64,000 nt of DNA from Lentzea sp. NBRC 105346 (GTDB taxonomy: Bacteria > Actinomycetota > Actinomycetes > Mycobacteriales > Pseudonocardiaceae), in contig NZ_BSTQ01000013.1 in assembly GCF_030269605.1 (NCBI RefSeq), forward strand, positions 220,215-284,214, given 5' to 3'. Below are positions 51,231 to 59,590 of the stretch, piece by piece (positions within the stretch are counted from its first letter, which is position 1; each line of letters starts with the position of its first letter). Below the pieces are notes generated by a model, which was given only the letters and a program-made list of their open reading frames with translations, had not been told where the DNA came from and ran no database searches. The position numbers and the translations under genes are program-made.

Positions 51231-51898
51231 GGGTCGGTGTCATCACCTTCCCCGGCACTCTCGACGACGTTGACGCGCAGCGTGCCGTGAAGTACGCCGA
51301 GGGCGAGGCCGTGCCGTTGTGGCACGCGGACCACGACCTCAAGGGTGTGGACGCCGTGATCGTGCCCGGCGGGTTCTCGTACGGCGACTACCTGCGGTGT
51401 GGCGCGATCGCCCGGTTCGCGCCCGTCATGCAGGAAGTGGTCGAGGCCGCGAACAAGGGCATGCCGGTGCTGGGCATCTGCAACGGCTTCCAGATCCTCT
51501 GCGAGGCGCACCTGCTGCCCGGCGCCCTGACGCGCAACCACAAGCTGCACTTCGTGTGCCGCGACCAGTGGCTCAGCGTCGAGAACAACCAGACCGCGTG
51601 GACCACTCGCTACGAAAAACAAGCCGAGATCCTCGTCCCGCTCAAGTCCGGTGAGGGCGGCTACCAGGCCGACGAGAACACGCTGAAGGAACTCGAAGAC
51701 AACGGACGAGTCGTCTTCCGGTACGTCGGCGAGAACCCGAACGGCAGCCGAAACAACATCGCGGGCATCACGAACGCCAAGGGCAACGTCGTCGGCCTCA
51801 TGCCGCACCCCGAGCACGCCATCGAGGCCCTCACCGGCCCGACGGACGACGGGCTCGGCATGTTCCTCTCCCTCGTTGACTCGGTGGTGAAGGCATGA
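51227..51898 (+). CDS. purQ: phosphoribosylformylglycinamidine synthase subunit PurQ
   Basis: 223-residue class I glutamine amidotransferase subunit that supplies ammonia to PurL. The nucleophile Cys is in LGICNGFQIL, with the catalytic His and Glu in MPHPEHAIE. VIVPGGFSYGDYLRCGAIA is the oxyanion/glutamine-binding region. ATG overlaps the purS stop, and the stop overlaps purL, so the three are translationally coupled. Confidence 0.97.
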   Translation: MRVGVITFPGTLDDVDAQRAVKYAEGEAVPLWHADHDLKGVDAVIVPGGFSYGDYLRCGAIARFAPVMQEVVEAANKGMPVLGICNGFQILCEAHLLPGALTRNHKLHFVCRDQWLSVENNQTAWTTRYEKQAEILVPLKSGEGGYQADENTLKELEDNGRVVFRYVGENPNGSRNNIAGITNAKGNVVGLMPHPEHAIEALTGPTDDGLGMFLSLVDSVVKA

Positions 51899-54150
51899 GC
51901 ATCGACACCGTCAAGAACGCCGAAAGCACACCGGAGCAGGACCAGCCGTACAAGGAGCTGGGCCTCAAGGACGACGAGTACGCGCGCATCAAGGAGATCC
52001 TCGGACGCCGTCCCACGGACGCCGAGCTCGCGATGTACTCGGTCATGTGGAGCGAGCACTGCTCCTACAAGTCGTCGAAGGTGCACCTCAAGTACTTCAG
52101 CGAGACGACCACCGACGAGATGCGCGCGAAGATGCTCGCCGGCATCGGCGAGAACGCGGGCGTCGTCGACATCGGTGACGGCTGGGCCATCACGTTCAAG
52201 GCGGAGAGCCACAACCATCCGTCCTATGTGGAGCCCTACCAGGGTGCCGCGACGGGCGTCGGCGGCATCGTGCGCGACATCCTCGCGATGGGCGCTCGGC
52301 CGCTCGCCGTCATGGACCCGCTGCGGTTCGGGCCCGCGGACGCGCCGGACACGCGACGTGTGTTGCCCGGCATCGTCGCCGGCGTCGGTGGGTACGGGAA
52401 CTGCCTGGGGCTGCCGAACATCGGCGGTGAGGTCGTGTTCGATCCGACCTACATCGGCAACCCGCTGGTGAACGCCCTGTGCGTCGGTGCGATGCGGGTC
52501 GAGGACCTGCACCTCGCACACGCGAGTGGTACCGGCAACAAGGTCATCCTCTACGGCGCGCGCACCGGCCTCGACGGCATCGGCGGCGTGTCCGTTCTCG
52601 CGAGCGAGACGTTCGACGACACCGCCGGCAAGCGCAAGAAGCTGCCGAGCGTGCAGGTGGGCGACCCGTTCACCGAGAAGGTGCTGATCGAGTGCTCGCT
52701 GGAGCTCTTCCAGAAGGGCATCGTCGTCGGCATCCAGGACCTCGGCGGCGCCGGGCTTTCCTGTGCCACCAGTGAGCTCGCGAGTGCGGGCGACGGCGGC
52801 ATGCACGTGTGGCTCGACCGGGTTCCGCTGCGCGCCAGCGGCATGACGCCCGCGGAGATCCTGTCCAGCGAGTCGCAGGAACGCATGTGCGCGGTCGTCG
52901 AGCCGCACAACGTGGAGGCCTTCATGGAGGTCTGCCGCAAGTGGGACGTCATCGCCACCGAGATCGGTGAGGTGACCGAGGGCGACCGGCTCGTGATCAC
53001 GTGGCACGACGAGGTCGTCGTGGACGTCCCGCCGCGCACCGTCGCGCACGAGGGCCCGGTCTACCACCGGCCGATCGAGCGGCCCGCGGACCAGGACGCG
53101 CTCATCGCCAACACGCCGGACAGCCTGGAACGCCCGAAGGACCTGCTGCAGCTCATCAAGACCATGGCTGCCAGCCCGAACCTGTCGTCGAAGAAGTGGG
53201 TCACCGAGCAGTACGACCGCTATGTGCGCGGTGGCACGGTGCTCGCGCAGCCGGCCGACGCGGGCATGATCCGGATCGACGAGAGGACCCACCGCGGGGT
53301 GGCGCTCTCGACGGACTGCAACGGCCGCTACACCAAGCTGGACCCGTACACGGGTGCGCAGCTGGCGCTGGCCGAGGCGTACCGCAACGTAGCCGCGAGT
53401 GGTGCGACGCCGGTCGCGGTGACGAACTGCCTCAACTTCGGCTCGCCCGAGGATCCCGGCGTGATGTGGCAGTTCGAGCAGGCCGTGAAGGGCCTCGCGG
53501 ACGGCTGTGTCGAGCTGGGCATCCCGGTGACCGGCGGCAACGTCAGCTTCTACAACCAGACCGGTTCCACGGCGATCCTGCCGACGCCGGTCGTGGGTGT
53601 GCTCGGCGTGATCGACGACGTCCGCAGGCGCATCCCGACGGGTATCGGCGCCGAGGCGGGCGAAACCCTGCTGCTGCTGGGTGAGACGCACGCCGAGTTC
53701 GGCGGCTCCGAGTGGGCGCACCACGTGCACGGTCACCTCGGTGGTCTCCCGCCGAAGGTGGACCTGGCGAGGGAGAAGCTGCTCGGCGAGATCCTCGTGG
53801 CCGGTTCGCGCGACGGCATGCTGTCCGCCGCGCACGACCTGTCCGAGGGCGGCCTGGCGCAGGCGCTCGTGGAGACCTGCCTGATCGGCGAGACCGGCGC
53901 GCGGATCTTCCTCGAGGGCGACCTGTTCACCGAGCTGTTCAGCGAGTCGTCGGGCCGGGTGCTCGTCGCCGTGCCGCGTACGGAGGAGCAGCGCTTCACC
54001 GACATGTGCACGGCGCGTCAGCTGCCGTGGCGCAAGGTCGGCGTGGTCGATCCGGAGTCGGACTCGCTGGAGATCCAGGACCTCGGCCAGCTGCCGCTCG
54101 CCGAGCTCCGCGCGGCCTGGGAGGGCACCCTCCCAGCCCTGTTCGACTAA
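51895..54150 (+). CDS. purL: phosphoribosylformylglycinamidine synthase subunit PurL
   Basis: 751-residue large subunit of the small-type PurL, which turns FGAR to FGAM with ATP and ammonia. AMYSVMWSEHCSYKSSK opens the catalytic half, and FKAESHNHPSYVEPYQGAATG binds phosphate. ALCVGAMRVEDLHLAHASGT and GIQDLGGAGLSCATSELAS belong to the first domain; VAVTNCLNFGSPEDPGV and VTGGNVSFYNQT to the second repeat. The ATG overlaps the purQ stop. A strong terminator follows immediately. Confidence 0.97.
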   Translation: MSIDTVKNAESTPEQDQPYKELGLKDDEYARIKEILGRRPTDAELAMYSVMWSEHCSYKSSKVHLKYFSETTTDEMRAKMLAGIGENAGVVDIGDGWAITFKAESHNHPSYVEPYQGAATGVGGIVRDILAMGARPLAVMDPLRFGPADAPDTRRVLPGIVAGVGGYGNCLGLPNIGGEVVFDPTYIGNPLVNALCVGAMRVEDLHLAHASGTGNKVILYGARTGLDGIGGVSVLASETFDDTAGKRKKLPSVQVGDPFTEKVLIECSLELFQKGIVVGIQDLGGAGLSCATSELASAGDGGMHVWLDRVPLRASGMTPAEILSSESQERMCAVVEPHNVEAFMEVCRKWDVIATEIGEVTEGDRLVITWHDEVVVDVPPRTVAHEGPVYHRPIERPADQDALIANTPDSLERPKDLLQLIKTMAASPNLSSKKWVTEQYDRYVRGGTVLAQPADAGMIRIDERTHRGVALSTDCNGRYTKLDPYTGAQLALAEAYRNVAASGATPVAVTNCLNFGSPEDPGVMWQFEQAVKGLADGCVELGIPVTGGNVSFYNQTGSTAILPTPVVGVLGVIDDVRRRIPTGIGAEAGETLLLLGETHAEFGGSEWAHHVHGHLGGLPPKVDLAREKLLGEILVAGSRDGMLSAAHDLSEGGLAQALVETCLIGETGARIFLEGDLFTELFSESSGRVLVAVPRTEEQRFTDMCTARQLPWRKVGVVDPESDSLEIQDLGQLPLAELRAAWEGTLPALFD

Positions 54151-54152
54151 TA

Positions 54153-54203
54153 CCGTTATGGCCACCTTGACGGACCTCAAGTCCGTCAAGGTGGCCATAA
54201 CGG
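54153..54203. terminator. bidirectional intrinsic terminator after purL
   Basis: Perfect 22-bp inverted repeat (54153-54174 and 54182-54203) with a 7-base loop CCTCAAG. It starts two bases after the purL stop and ends two bases before the convergent GH25 gene's stop. Its architecture is like the aldolase terminator. Confidence 0.85.
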
Positions 54204-54205
54204 CA

Positions 54206-54997
54206 CTAACCCGTGGCGATGCGCAGCAGCTGGTCCGCCTTGCCGTTGAAGATGTTCTGGTCACCGGGGAAGAGTCCGGCGGCCTTCCACTGCCAGATGG
54301 TGTGGAACTCGAAGCCCGCGGGCAGCGCGCCCGGATGGTCGAGGTGGTCGCCGTACCGCGCGACCCACAACGGGTTGTTGTCGCCGAACTTCACGGACCC
54401 GCCGACGCACTTGTTCCACCAGCTGGTGGACGTGTAGATCATCGGATAGCGCTTGGTCCGCTCGAACACGCGGTTGCTGAACTCGACGACCCACTTGGTC
54501 ATCAGCTCCTGGTTCATCCCGTAGCAGGTCTCGCCGTACGGGTTGTACTCCATGTCCAGCGCGGGCGGCAGCGTCTTGCCGTCGGCCGACCAGCCGCCGC
54601 CGTTGTCCACGAAGTGGTTGGCCTGCGCGACGCCGTCGGCCCGGTCGGGCAGCGCGAAGTGGTAGGCGCCGCGGATCATGCCGACCTCGTAGGAACCGTT
54701 GTACTGCTGGGCGAAGAACGGGTTCTTGTACGTCACGCCCTCGGTGGCCTTGATGTAGGCGAACCGCGCGCCCTTGTTCCAGGAGTCCTGCCAGTTCACG
54801 TCCTTCTGGTGACTCGACACGTCCATGCCGGGCACCTTGCCGTCCAACGGCGGATCGACGTCGGCACGGTCCCAGCCCTCGTGCTTCGCGATCTCCGAAC
54901 CGGCGTAATGATCCGCGGAGCCCTCGGGAAGGGGCTCCGCGGATGCGGGTGTCTGCATGGCCGCGACGACCGCGACGGCAGTGATCAAGGTCCGCAT
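54206..54997 (-). CDS. secreted GH25 muramidase (lysozyme)
   Basis: 263-residue exported lysozyme cutting the MurNAc-GlcNAc bond. Signal peptide about 1-20 (TAVAVVAAMQTPASA). GMDVSSHQ at 57-64 is the GH25 opening; ARFAYIKATEGVTYKNP and PALDMEYNPYG carry the acidic catalytic pair. The family end FHTIWQWKAAG is present. It could turn over the wall during growth or lyse other cells. It lies 42 bp downstream of the aldo/keto reductase gene on the same strand. Confidence 0.93.
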   Translation of the reverse strand: MRTLITAVAVVAAMQTPASAEPLPEGSADHYAGSEIAKHEGWDRADVDPPLDGKVPGMDVSSHQKDVNWQDSWNKGARFAYIKATEGVTYKNPFFAQQYNGSYEVGMIRGAYHFALPDRADGVAQANHFVDNGGGWSADGKTLPPALDMEYNPYGETCYGMNQELMTKWVVEFSNRVFERTKRYPMIYTSTSWWNKCVGGSVKFGDNNPLWVARYGDHLDHPGALPAGFEFHTIWQWKAAGLFPGDQNIFNGKADQLLRIATG

Positions 54998-55039
54998 GGC
55001 CTAGATCGTGCGTCCGTTCGTCTCAATCGGCCACTGGAC

Positions 55040-55879
55040 TCACCCGTCCAGGCGGGTTAGCTCCTCTTCGGACAACTTTAGGTGGGTGGCCGCGGCCGAA
55101 TCGCGGATGCTGGCCGGGCGCGAAGACCCCGGAATGGGGATCACCACGGGCGCCTTCGCGAGCATCCACGCCAGGCACACCTGCTGCGGGCTCACGCCGT
55201 GCGCGTCGCCGACCTCCTTGAACGGACCGGCGAGCCGGCCCGCGCTGGAGATGCCGCCGAGCGGACTCCACGGCAGGAACGCGATGTCGAGCTTCGCGCA
55301 CAGCTCCAGTTCGGGCTCTGAGGAACGGAACGACGGCGAGAACTGGTTCTGCACCGCCGCGAGCCGGCCGCCGAGGATGTCGTTGGCCAGCAGGATCTCC
55401 TCGGGGTTGAAGTTGGAGATGCCCGCGAAGCGGATCTTGCCCTGGTCCAGCAGCTCCTTGAGCGCCCCGAACGACTCGGCGATCGGCACCTTCGGGTCCG
55501 GCCGGTGGAACTGGTACAGGAAGATCTGGTCCACGCCGAGCCGGCGCAGCGAGTCGTCGCACGCCCGGAACAGGTACTCCGGCCGTCCGTCCAGGCCCCA
55601 GCCGCCGCCCGGCGTGCGGGTGTGCCCGCCCTTGGTCGCGACGAAGACCTCTTCGGATCGGCCGCGCAACGCCTCGGCGATCAGCTCCTCGTTGTGGCCG
55701 AAGTCCCGGTCGTCCAGCGAGTACGCGTCGGCCGTGTCGATCAGCGTGACGCCGGCGTCGACGGCCGCGTTGATGGTCTCGATTGCCTGCTGCCGGTCGG
55801 GCCTGCCCTCGATGGACACGGGCATGCCGCCCAGTCCGATCGCGCTGACCTCGACCCCTCCGATTCGGCGCTTCTGCAT
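55040..55879 (-). CDS. aldo/keto reductase
   Basis: 279-residue NADPH-dependent aldo/keto reductase. The catalytic tetrad is Asp and Tyr in IDTADAYSL, Lys in FVATKGGH and His in LYQFHRPDP. IPIPGSSRPASIRDSA is the cofactor-binding loop. An in-frame GTG nine bases upstream is the alternative start. It diverges from a LysR gene across about 70 bp, so it is the likely target of that regulator. Unlike the 6-kb paralogue, it has the shorter 280-residue form. Confidence 0.9.
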   Translation of the reverse strand: MQKRRIGGVEVSAIGLGGMPVSIEGRPDRQQAIETINAAVDAGVTLIDTADAYSLDDRDFGHNEELIAEALRGRSEEVFVATKGGHTRTPGGGWGLDGRPEYLFRACDDSLRRLGVDQIFLYQFHRPDPKVPIAESFGALKELLDQGKIRFAGISNFNPEEILLANDILGGRLAAVQNQFSPSFRSSEPELELCAKLDIAFLPWSPLGGISSAGRLAGPFKEVGDAHGVSPQQVCLAWMLAKAPVVIPIPGSSRPASIRDSAAATHLKLSEEELTRLDG

Positions 55880-55950
55880 GGTGTCCACTCTGCGCCCTCG
55901 CGATTAAGCTGTCCAACGCAAAGAACTGATGCCATTGAGCATTGCAGGTG

Positions 55951-56850
55951 ATGAATGTGGAACTGCGTCAGCTCGAATACTTCGTCGCGGTCGCCGAGGA
56001 GTGCCACTTCACGCGGGCGGCCCGGCGGATGCACGTCGCGCAGTCCGGCCTGTCGGCGTCGATCCGGGCGCTCGAGGTGGAGCTGGGCGCGCCGCTGTTC
56101 CTGCGCACCACCCGCCAGGTCGAGCTGACCCAGGCCGGGCACGCCCTGCTGCCCGAGGCGCGCCGCGCGCTCGGCACCATCGAGTCGGCCCGCGACGCGG
56201 TCGCGGCCGTGCAGGGACTGCTGCGCGGCACGCTGTCCGTCGGCAGCCTGCAGTGCCTGCACGTGGTGCACCTGCCCGCGGTGCTGGCCCGGTTCCACGA
56301 GCTGCACCCCGGTGTCGAGATCCGCATGCGCCAGGCCGGTTCCGGAGAACTGGTCGAGGAGGTGCGCGCCGGACGGCTCGACATCGCGTTCGTCACCCGG
56401 CAGTCGAAGTGTCCGGACGACGTGCGAGTGTCCACTTTGGCCACCGAACCGCTGGTCCTCGCCTGCGCGCCGGAAAGTCCATTCGCGCAACGGGAGTCGG
56501 TGTCACTAGCCGAGCTCGCCGGTCAGTCCTTCGTGGACTTCAACCCGGACTGGGGCACGCGCGACGAGGTCGACCGGACCCTCGCCAAGGCCGGCGTCGA
56601 GCGGCACGTCGCGGTCGAGGTCAACGACGTGCACTCACTGCTGGACTTCGTCGGCTTCGGACTTGGCGTCGCCCTTGTCCCACAGTCGTTTGCGGTCAAG
56701 CCCACCCGCGCCCACTTCATCGGTCTCCGTGGGGAGGTACCCGTCGCGGAGACCGTCGTCGTCACGAGCAATACCGTCAGCGCGGCCGCCACCACTCTTG
56801 TGGACATAGTTCTTGAAGCCAAGTCCGGCCGGATCCGTGCTGCCGGTTAG
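55951..56850 (+). CDS. LysR-family transcriptional regulator
   Basis: 299-residue regulator. The winged HTH spans about 1-60 (LRQLEYFVAVAEECHFTRAA, then QSGLSASIRALEVELGAPLF), and the substrate-binding domain starts near LSVGSLQCLHVVHLP. The adjacent divergent aldo/keto reductase gene is the probable target. ATG at 55951 is chosen over the upstream TTG. The 3' end overlaps the convergent membrane-protein gene by 216 bases, which is unusual; the protein has normal LysR length, so the intrusion is on the other side. Confidence 0.9.
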   Translation: MNVELRQLEYFVAVAEECHFTRAARRMHVAQSGLSASIRALEVELGAPLFLRTTRQVELTQAGHALLPEARRALGTIESARDAVAAVQGLLRGTLSVGSLQCLHVVHLPAVLARFHELHPGVEIRMRQAGSGELVEEVRAGRLDIAFVTRQSKCPDDVRVSTLATEPLVLACAPESPFAQRESVSLAELAGQSFVDFNPDWGTRDEVDRTLAKAGVERHVAVEVNDVHSLLDFVGFGLGVALVPQSFAVKPTRAHFIGLRGEVPVAETVVVTSNTVSAAATTLVDIVLEAKSGRIRAAG

Positions 56851-57753
56851 CGCCCAGCCGGTCACATCCCGGCGGAAGTCCGTGTCCGGCAGGATCTCCA
56901 GCTCGCCGATCTGCTCGGCGGGCGGCTCGTCGCTCGGATGCAGGAACGTGCCGACCTTCGCGCCGTTCCACTCGGCCTCGCGCCCGAACGTGACCTCCTG
57001 GAACGACACCCCGCCCATCAGCTCGGCCTTCCCGAGCTGCAGGCGGCCGTGGAACGTGGCGCCGGAGAACAGCGCGGGCCGGCACGTGTGCAGCTCGCGG
57101 AACCGGCTGTAGCCGTAGAACTGCGCGCGCCGCGCGGTCAGCCAGCCGATCCGCCTGCCCTCCAGCCGGAGGTACTCCAGCGACGCGCCGCTGAGGTCCA
57201 GGTCGTACGCGGGCCCGTCGTGCCGGTCGTCGCCCCACGGCAGCAGGTCGGTGATCAGGCGTTGGGCGGTGAGCCGCACCTGACGCTCGTGGTCCTCCTC
57301 GTGCACGTTGCCGTCGTGATGGCGGTCGGGGTCGGAGCCGTGTGCGTACACGGGATGCCAGAACGGGCGGCGCAGGTAGGCGCACAGCACGTCCAGCACG
57401 GTCTGCTTGTAGCGCGGCGTGGAGTTCGCGAGCCACGCCAGCGCGTGCATCGCGCCCACCCGCACCTGGTCGGCCTCGTTGCCCAGCAGCTCGACGGAGC
57501 GGGCGAACCGCTCGTCGGCGACCTTCTCGCTCTCCAGGCCGTGCCGCACGCTCTCCAGGTCGTGCCGCGCCTCCTCGAGGCGGCGGCGCCGGTCGTTGAG
57601 CCACAACGCGTAGATCGCCACCACGGCGCCGCCGGCGACGCCCGCGGTCTTGATCACCTCGATCTTGCTGGCGCCCTTGTCCCACAACAGTATTCCCGTG
57701 CCGGTCCCGATCGTCACGACGACCGCGAACAGCACCGCGATCAGCCAGCGCAT
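56635..57753 (-). CDS. membrane-anchored pentapeptide-repeat-like protein, copy 1
   Basis: 372-residue protein. Two hydrophobic segments at about 4-24 and 36-52 are followed by the charged turn WLNDRRRRLEEARHDLE and a helical stretch with VRVGAMHALAWLAN. The later part (DLDLSGASLEYLRLEGRR, ALFSGATFHGRLQLGKAELMGG) shows A(D/N)LxF-like pentapeptide periodicity. It is paralogous to the next gene upstream, and their ends overlap by 13 bases. The last 72 codons run antisense through the LysR gene and are absent from copy 2, so they may be a read-through extension. Confidence 0.75.
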   Translation of the reverse strand: MRWLIAVLFAVVVTIGTGTGILLWDKGASKIEVIKTAGVAGGAVVAIYALWLNDRRRRLEEARHDLESVRHGLESEKVADERFARSVELLGNEADQVRVGAMHALAWLANSTPRYKQTVLDVLCAYLRRPFWHPVYAHGSDPDRHHDGNVHEEDHERQVRLTAQRLITDLLPWGDDRHDGPAYDLDLSGASLEYLRLEGRRIGWLTARRAQFYGYSRFRELHTCRPALFSGATFHGRLQLGKAELMGGVSFQEVTFGREAEWNGAKVGTFLHPSDEPPAEQIGELEILPDTDFRRDVTGWALTGSTDPAGLGFKNYVHKSGGGRADGIARDDDGLRDGYLPTETDEVGAGGLDRKRLWDKGDAKSEADEVQQ

Positions 57754-58622
57754 GACACCCCCTCGGGCAGGTCGACGGCCTCGCCGAACGACGCGCCCTC
57801 GAACTTGGTCTCACCGAGGAACTTCGCACCGGTGAACACCGCCCGGCCGGTCGAGGCGAACCGCGGGAACCACGTCTTGCCGTGCACCTCGGTCTCCTGG
57901 AAGTAGAGCCGGCCCGTCGCCTTGGCCTCCGTCCAGTACATGTCACCGTGAATCTTCATGTGGTGGAACGCGTTCGACTCGTCGAGCACCGCGACCCGCG
58001 CGAAGAGTTCGCCGACCTGCTTGTACGAGATGTCGAAGTAGTTCAGGTACGCCTTGGTGAGGTTCAGGTCGTACCGTGGCGCGTCCTTCGCGTCCCAGGG
58101 CGGCAGCAGGTCCGCGATCAGCCGCTGTGCGGTCAGGCGCACCTCGAGCTCCTCGTCCGACCGCTCGGTGTAGGGCCGCCGCAGGTAGGCGCAGAGGATG
58201 TCGAGCACGGTCTGCGTGTACCCGGCCCGCGACTTGGCGAGGCCGGCGAGCGCGTGCATGGCGCCCACGCGGACCTGGGTCGTCTCGTGCCCCAGCAGCT
58301 CGATGGCGCGCGCGAACCGTTCGTCGGCCACCCGGTAGAGGTCATGTTCCGCACGTGCCTCGTCCGTCCGGCGCCGCCGGTCGTTCAGCCAAAGGGCGTA
58401 GAGGGCGACGACCGCACCGCCCGCGAACCCGCCGGTCTTGATCGCCTCGTTCTTCGGCGTGGCCGGCTCCAGCGCCAGGAGGAAGCCTCCGACCAGCAGG
58501 AACATTCCGATGGAACCGAGTAGTGTCGGAATGAGCAGGCTTTGTTTGCGCCGGTGCTTGCCGACCAGCGCGACGAGCGCCACGACTACGACAATGGCAC
58601 CAATGATCCAGAGGAACCTCAC
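57741..58622 (-). CDS. membrane-anchored pentapeptide-repeat-like protein, copy 2
   Basis: 293-residue paralogue of copy 1. Membrane segments are at about 2-18 and 28-50, then EAIKTGGFAGGAVVALYALW and the same WLNDRRRRTDEAR turn. VRVGAMHALAGLAKSR and LTAQRLIADLLP are shared with copy 1. The end DMYWTEAKATGRLYFQE and AVFTGAKFLGETKFEGASFGE is the repeat part. The GTG at 58620-58622 is chosen; the frame extends antisense into the methyltransferase gene. Family members are of unknown function in actinomycetes. Confidence 0.75.
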   Translation of the reverse strand: MRFLWIIGAIVVVVALVALVGKHRRKQSLLIPTLLGSIGMFLLVGGFLLALEPATPKNEAIKTGGFAGGAVVALYALWLNDRRRRTDEARAEHDLYRVADERFARAIELLGHETTQVRVGAMHALAGLAKSRAGYTQTVLDILCAYLRRPYTERSDEELEVRLTAQRLIADLLPPWDAKDAPRYDLNLTKAYLNYFDISYKQVGELFARVAVLDESNAFHHMKIHGDMYWTEAKATGRLYFQETEVHGKTWFPRFASTGRAVFTGAKFLGETKFEGASFGEAVDLPEGVSCAG

Positions 58623-58716
58623 GAGGACCGCATTCTGCCAAGCAGGTGGTGTGCGCGGCCGAAGAATTGGCCCATGATGTTCCCCGACAGAATCCGCCGG
58701 TGGATGAGGTGAGCGC

Positions 58717-59529
58717 GTGGAGCGGCCGAACTGGGCACCGGGTGACATCGACCTGGAGCGGCCGAGTGTCGCACGGGTCTACGACTACTGGTTGGGCGGA
58801 GCGCACAACTTCGCGGCCGACCGGGCCGTCGCACAGCGGGCCCTCGACACCATGCCGGACCTGCGGCGCGTGATCGTGAGTCACCGGGCGTTCCTCCGCC
58901 GGGCCGTCCGGTTCCTGCTGGAACAGGGCGTCCGGCAGTTCCTCGACCTCGGTTCGGGCATCCCGACCGTCGGCAACGTGCACGAGATCGCCCAGGACGG
59001 CGACCCGGACTCCAAGGTCGTCTACGTCGACATCGACCCCGTCGCCGTGGCGCACAGCCGGTCGCTGCTGCTCGGCAACGACCGGGTCAGCGTGCTGCAG
59101 GCCGACGTCCGGGACGGCGCGTACGTGATGAAGTCGCCCGAGGTGACCGACCTGTTCGACCTCGAGCGGCCGGTCGGCGTGTTGATGATCGCGCTGCTGC
59201 ACTTCGTGCCGGACTCCGACGACCCGCTCGGCATCCTCGCGACCTACCTGGACGCGTTGCCGTCCGGCAGCTACCTCGCGATCTCGCACGCGGGCTACGA
59301 GGAGGGCGAGGACGGCGAGGGCTGGACCGCGACCCGCAACATGTACGACCGGAACGTCACCCCGATGACCTACCGCAACCGTGAACAGTTCACCCGGCTC
59401 TTCGCCGGGCTGGAGCTCGTCGACCCCGGTGTGGTGCGGCTTCCGCTGTGGCGGCCGGAGTCCCTGGAGGACGTCGACGACACGGGCGCGCCCTTCCCGG
59501 TGTTCGGCGCGGTGGGCAGAAAGGCGTGA
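58717..59529 (+). CDS. DUF574 SAM-dependent methyltransferase
   Basis: 270-residue protein of the actinomycete DUF574/PF04672 family. The start GDIDLERPSVARVYDYWLGGAHNFAADR is the family hallmark (shown here only as a position at about 9-36). The SAM-binding motif I is FLDLGSGIPTVGNVHE, and YVDIDPVAVAHSRSLL is the acidic ribose loop. It is highly duplicated in these genomes and its substrates are mostly unknown. GTG start, divergent from the pentapeptide pair, 62 bp upstream of the GGDEF-EAL gene. Confidence 0.92.
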   Translation: MERPNWAPGDIDLERPSVARVYDYWLGGAHNFAADRAVAQRALDTMPDLRRVIVSHRAFLRRAVRFLLEQGVRQFLDLGSGIPTVGNVHEIAQDGDPDSKVVYVDIDPVAVAHSRSLLLGNDRVSVLQADVRDGAYVMKSPEVTDLFDLERPVGVLMIALLHFVPDSDDPLGILATYLDALPSGSYLAISHAGYEEGEDGEGWTATRNMYDRNVTPMTYRNREQFTRLFAGLELVDPGVVRLPLWRPESLEDVDDTGAPFPVFGAVGRKA

Positions 59530-59590
59530 GAGTCGACCGCACAGCGCGACCAGCCGTATGCTGCGCGTTCGTGGCGGTAGGGCCAGCGAC

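Noticed and set aside
51661..54264. 867-residue open frame antisense to purQ/purL
   Set aside because: Its product is Arg/His/Leu/Val-rich without domains, while the plus strand encodes clear PurL. It is a frame kept open by high-GC codon bias.
55929..55942. ATGC-N6-GCAT symmetry upstream of the LysR gene
   Set aside because: It fits a loose T-N11-A LysR box, but the arms are only four bases and may be chance.
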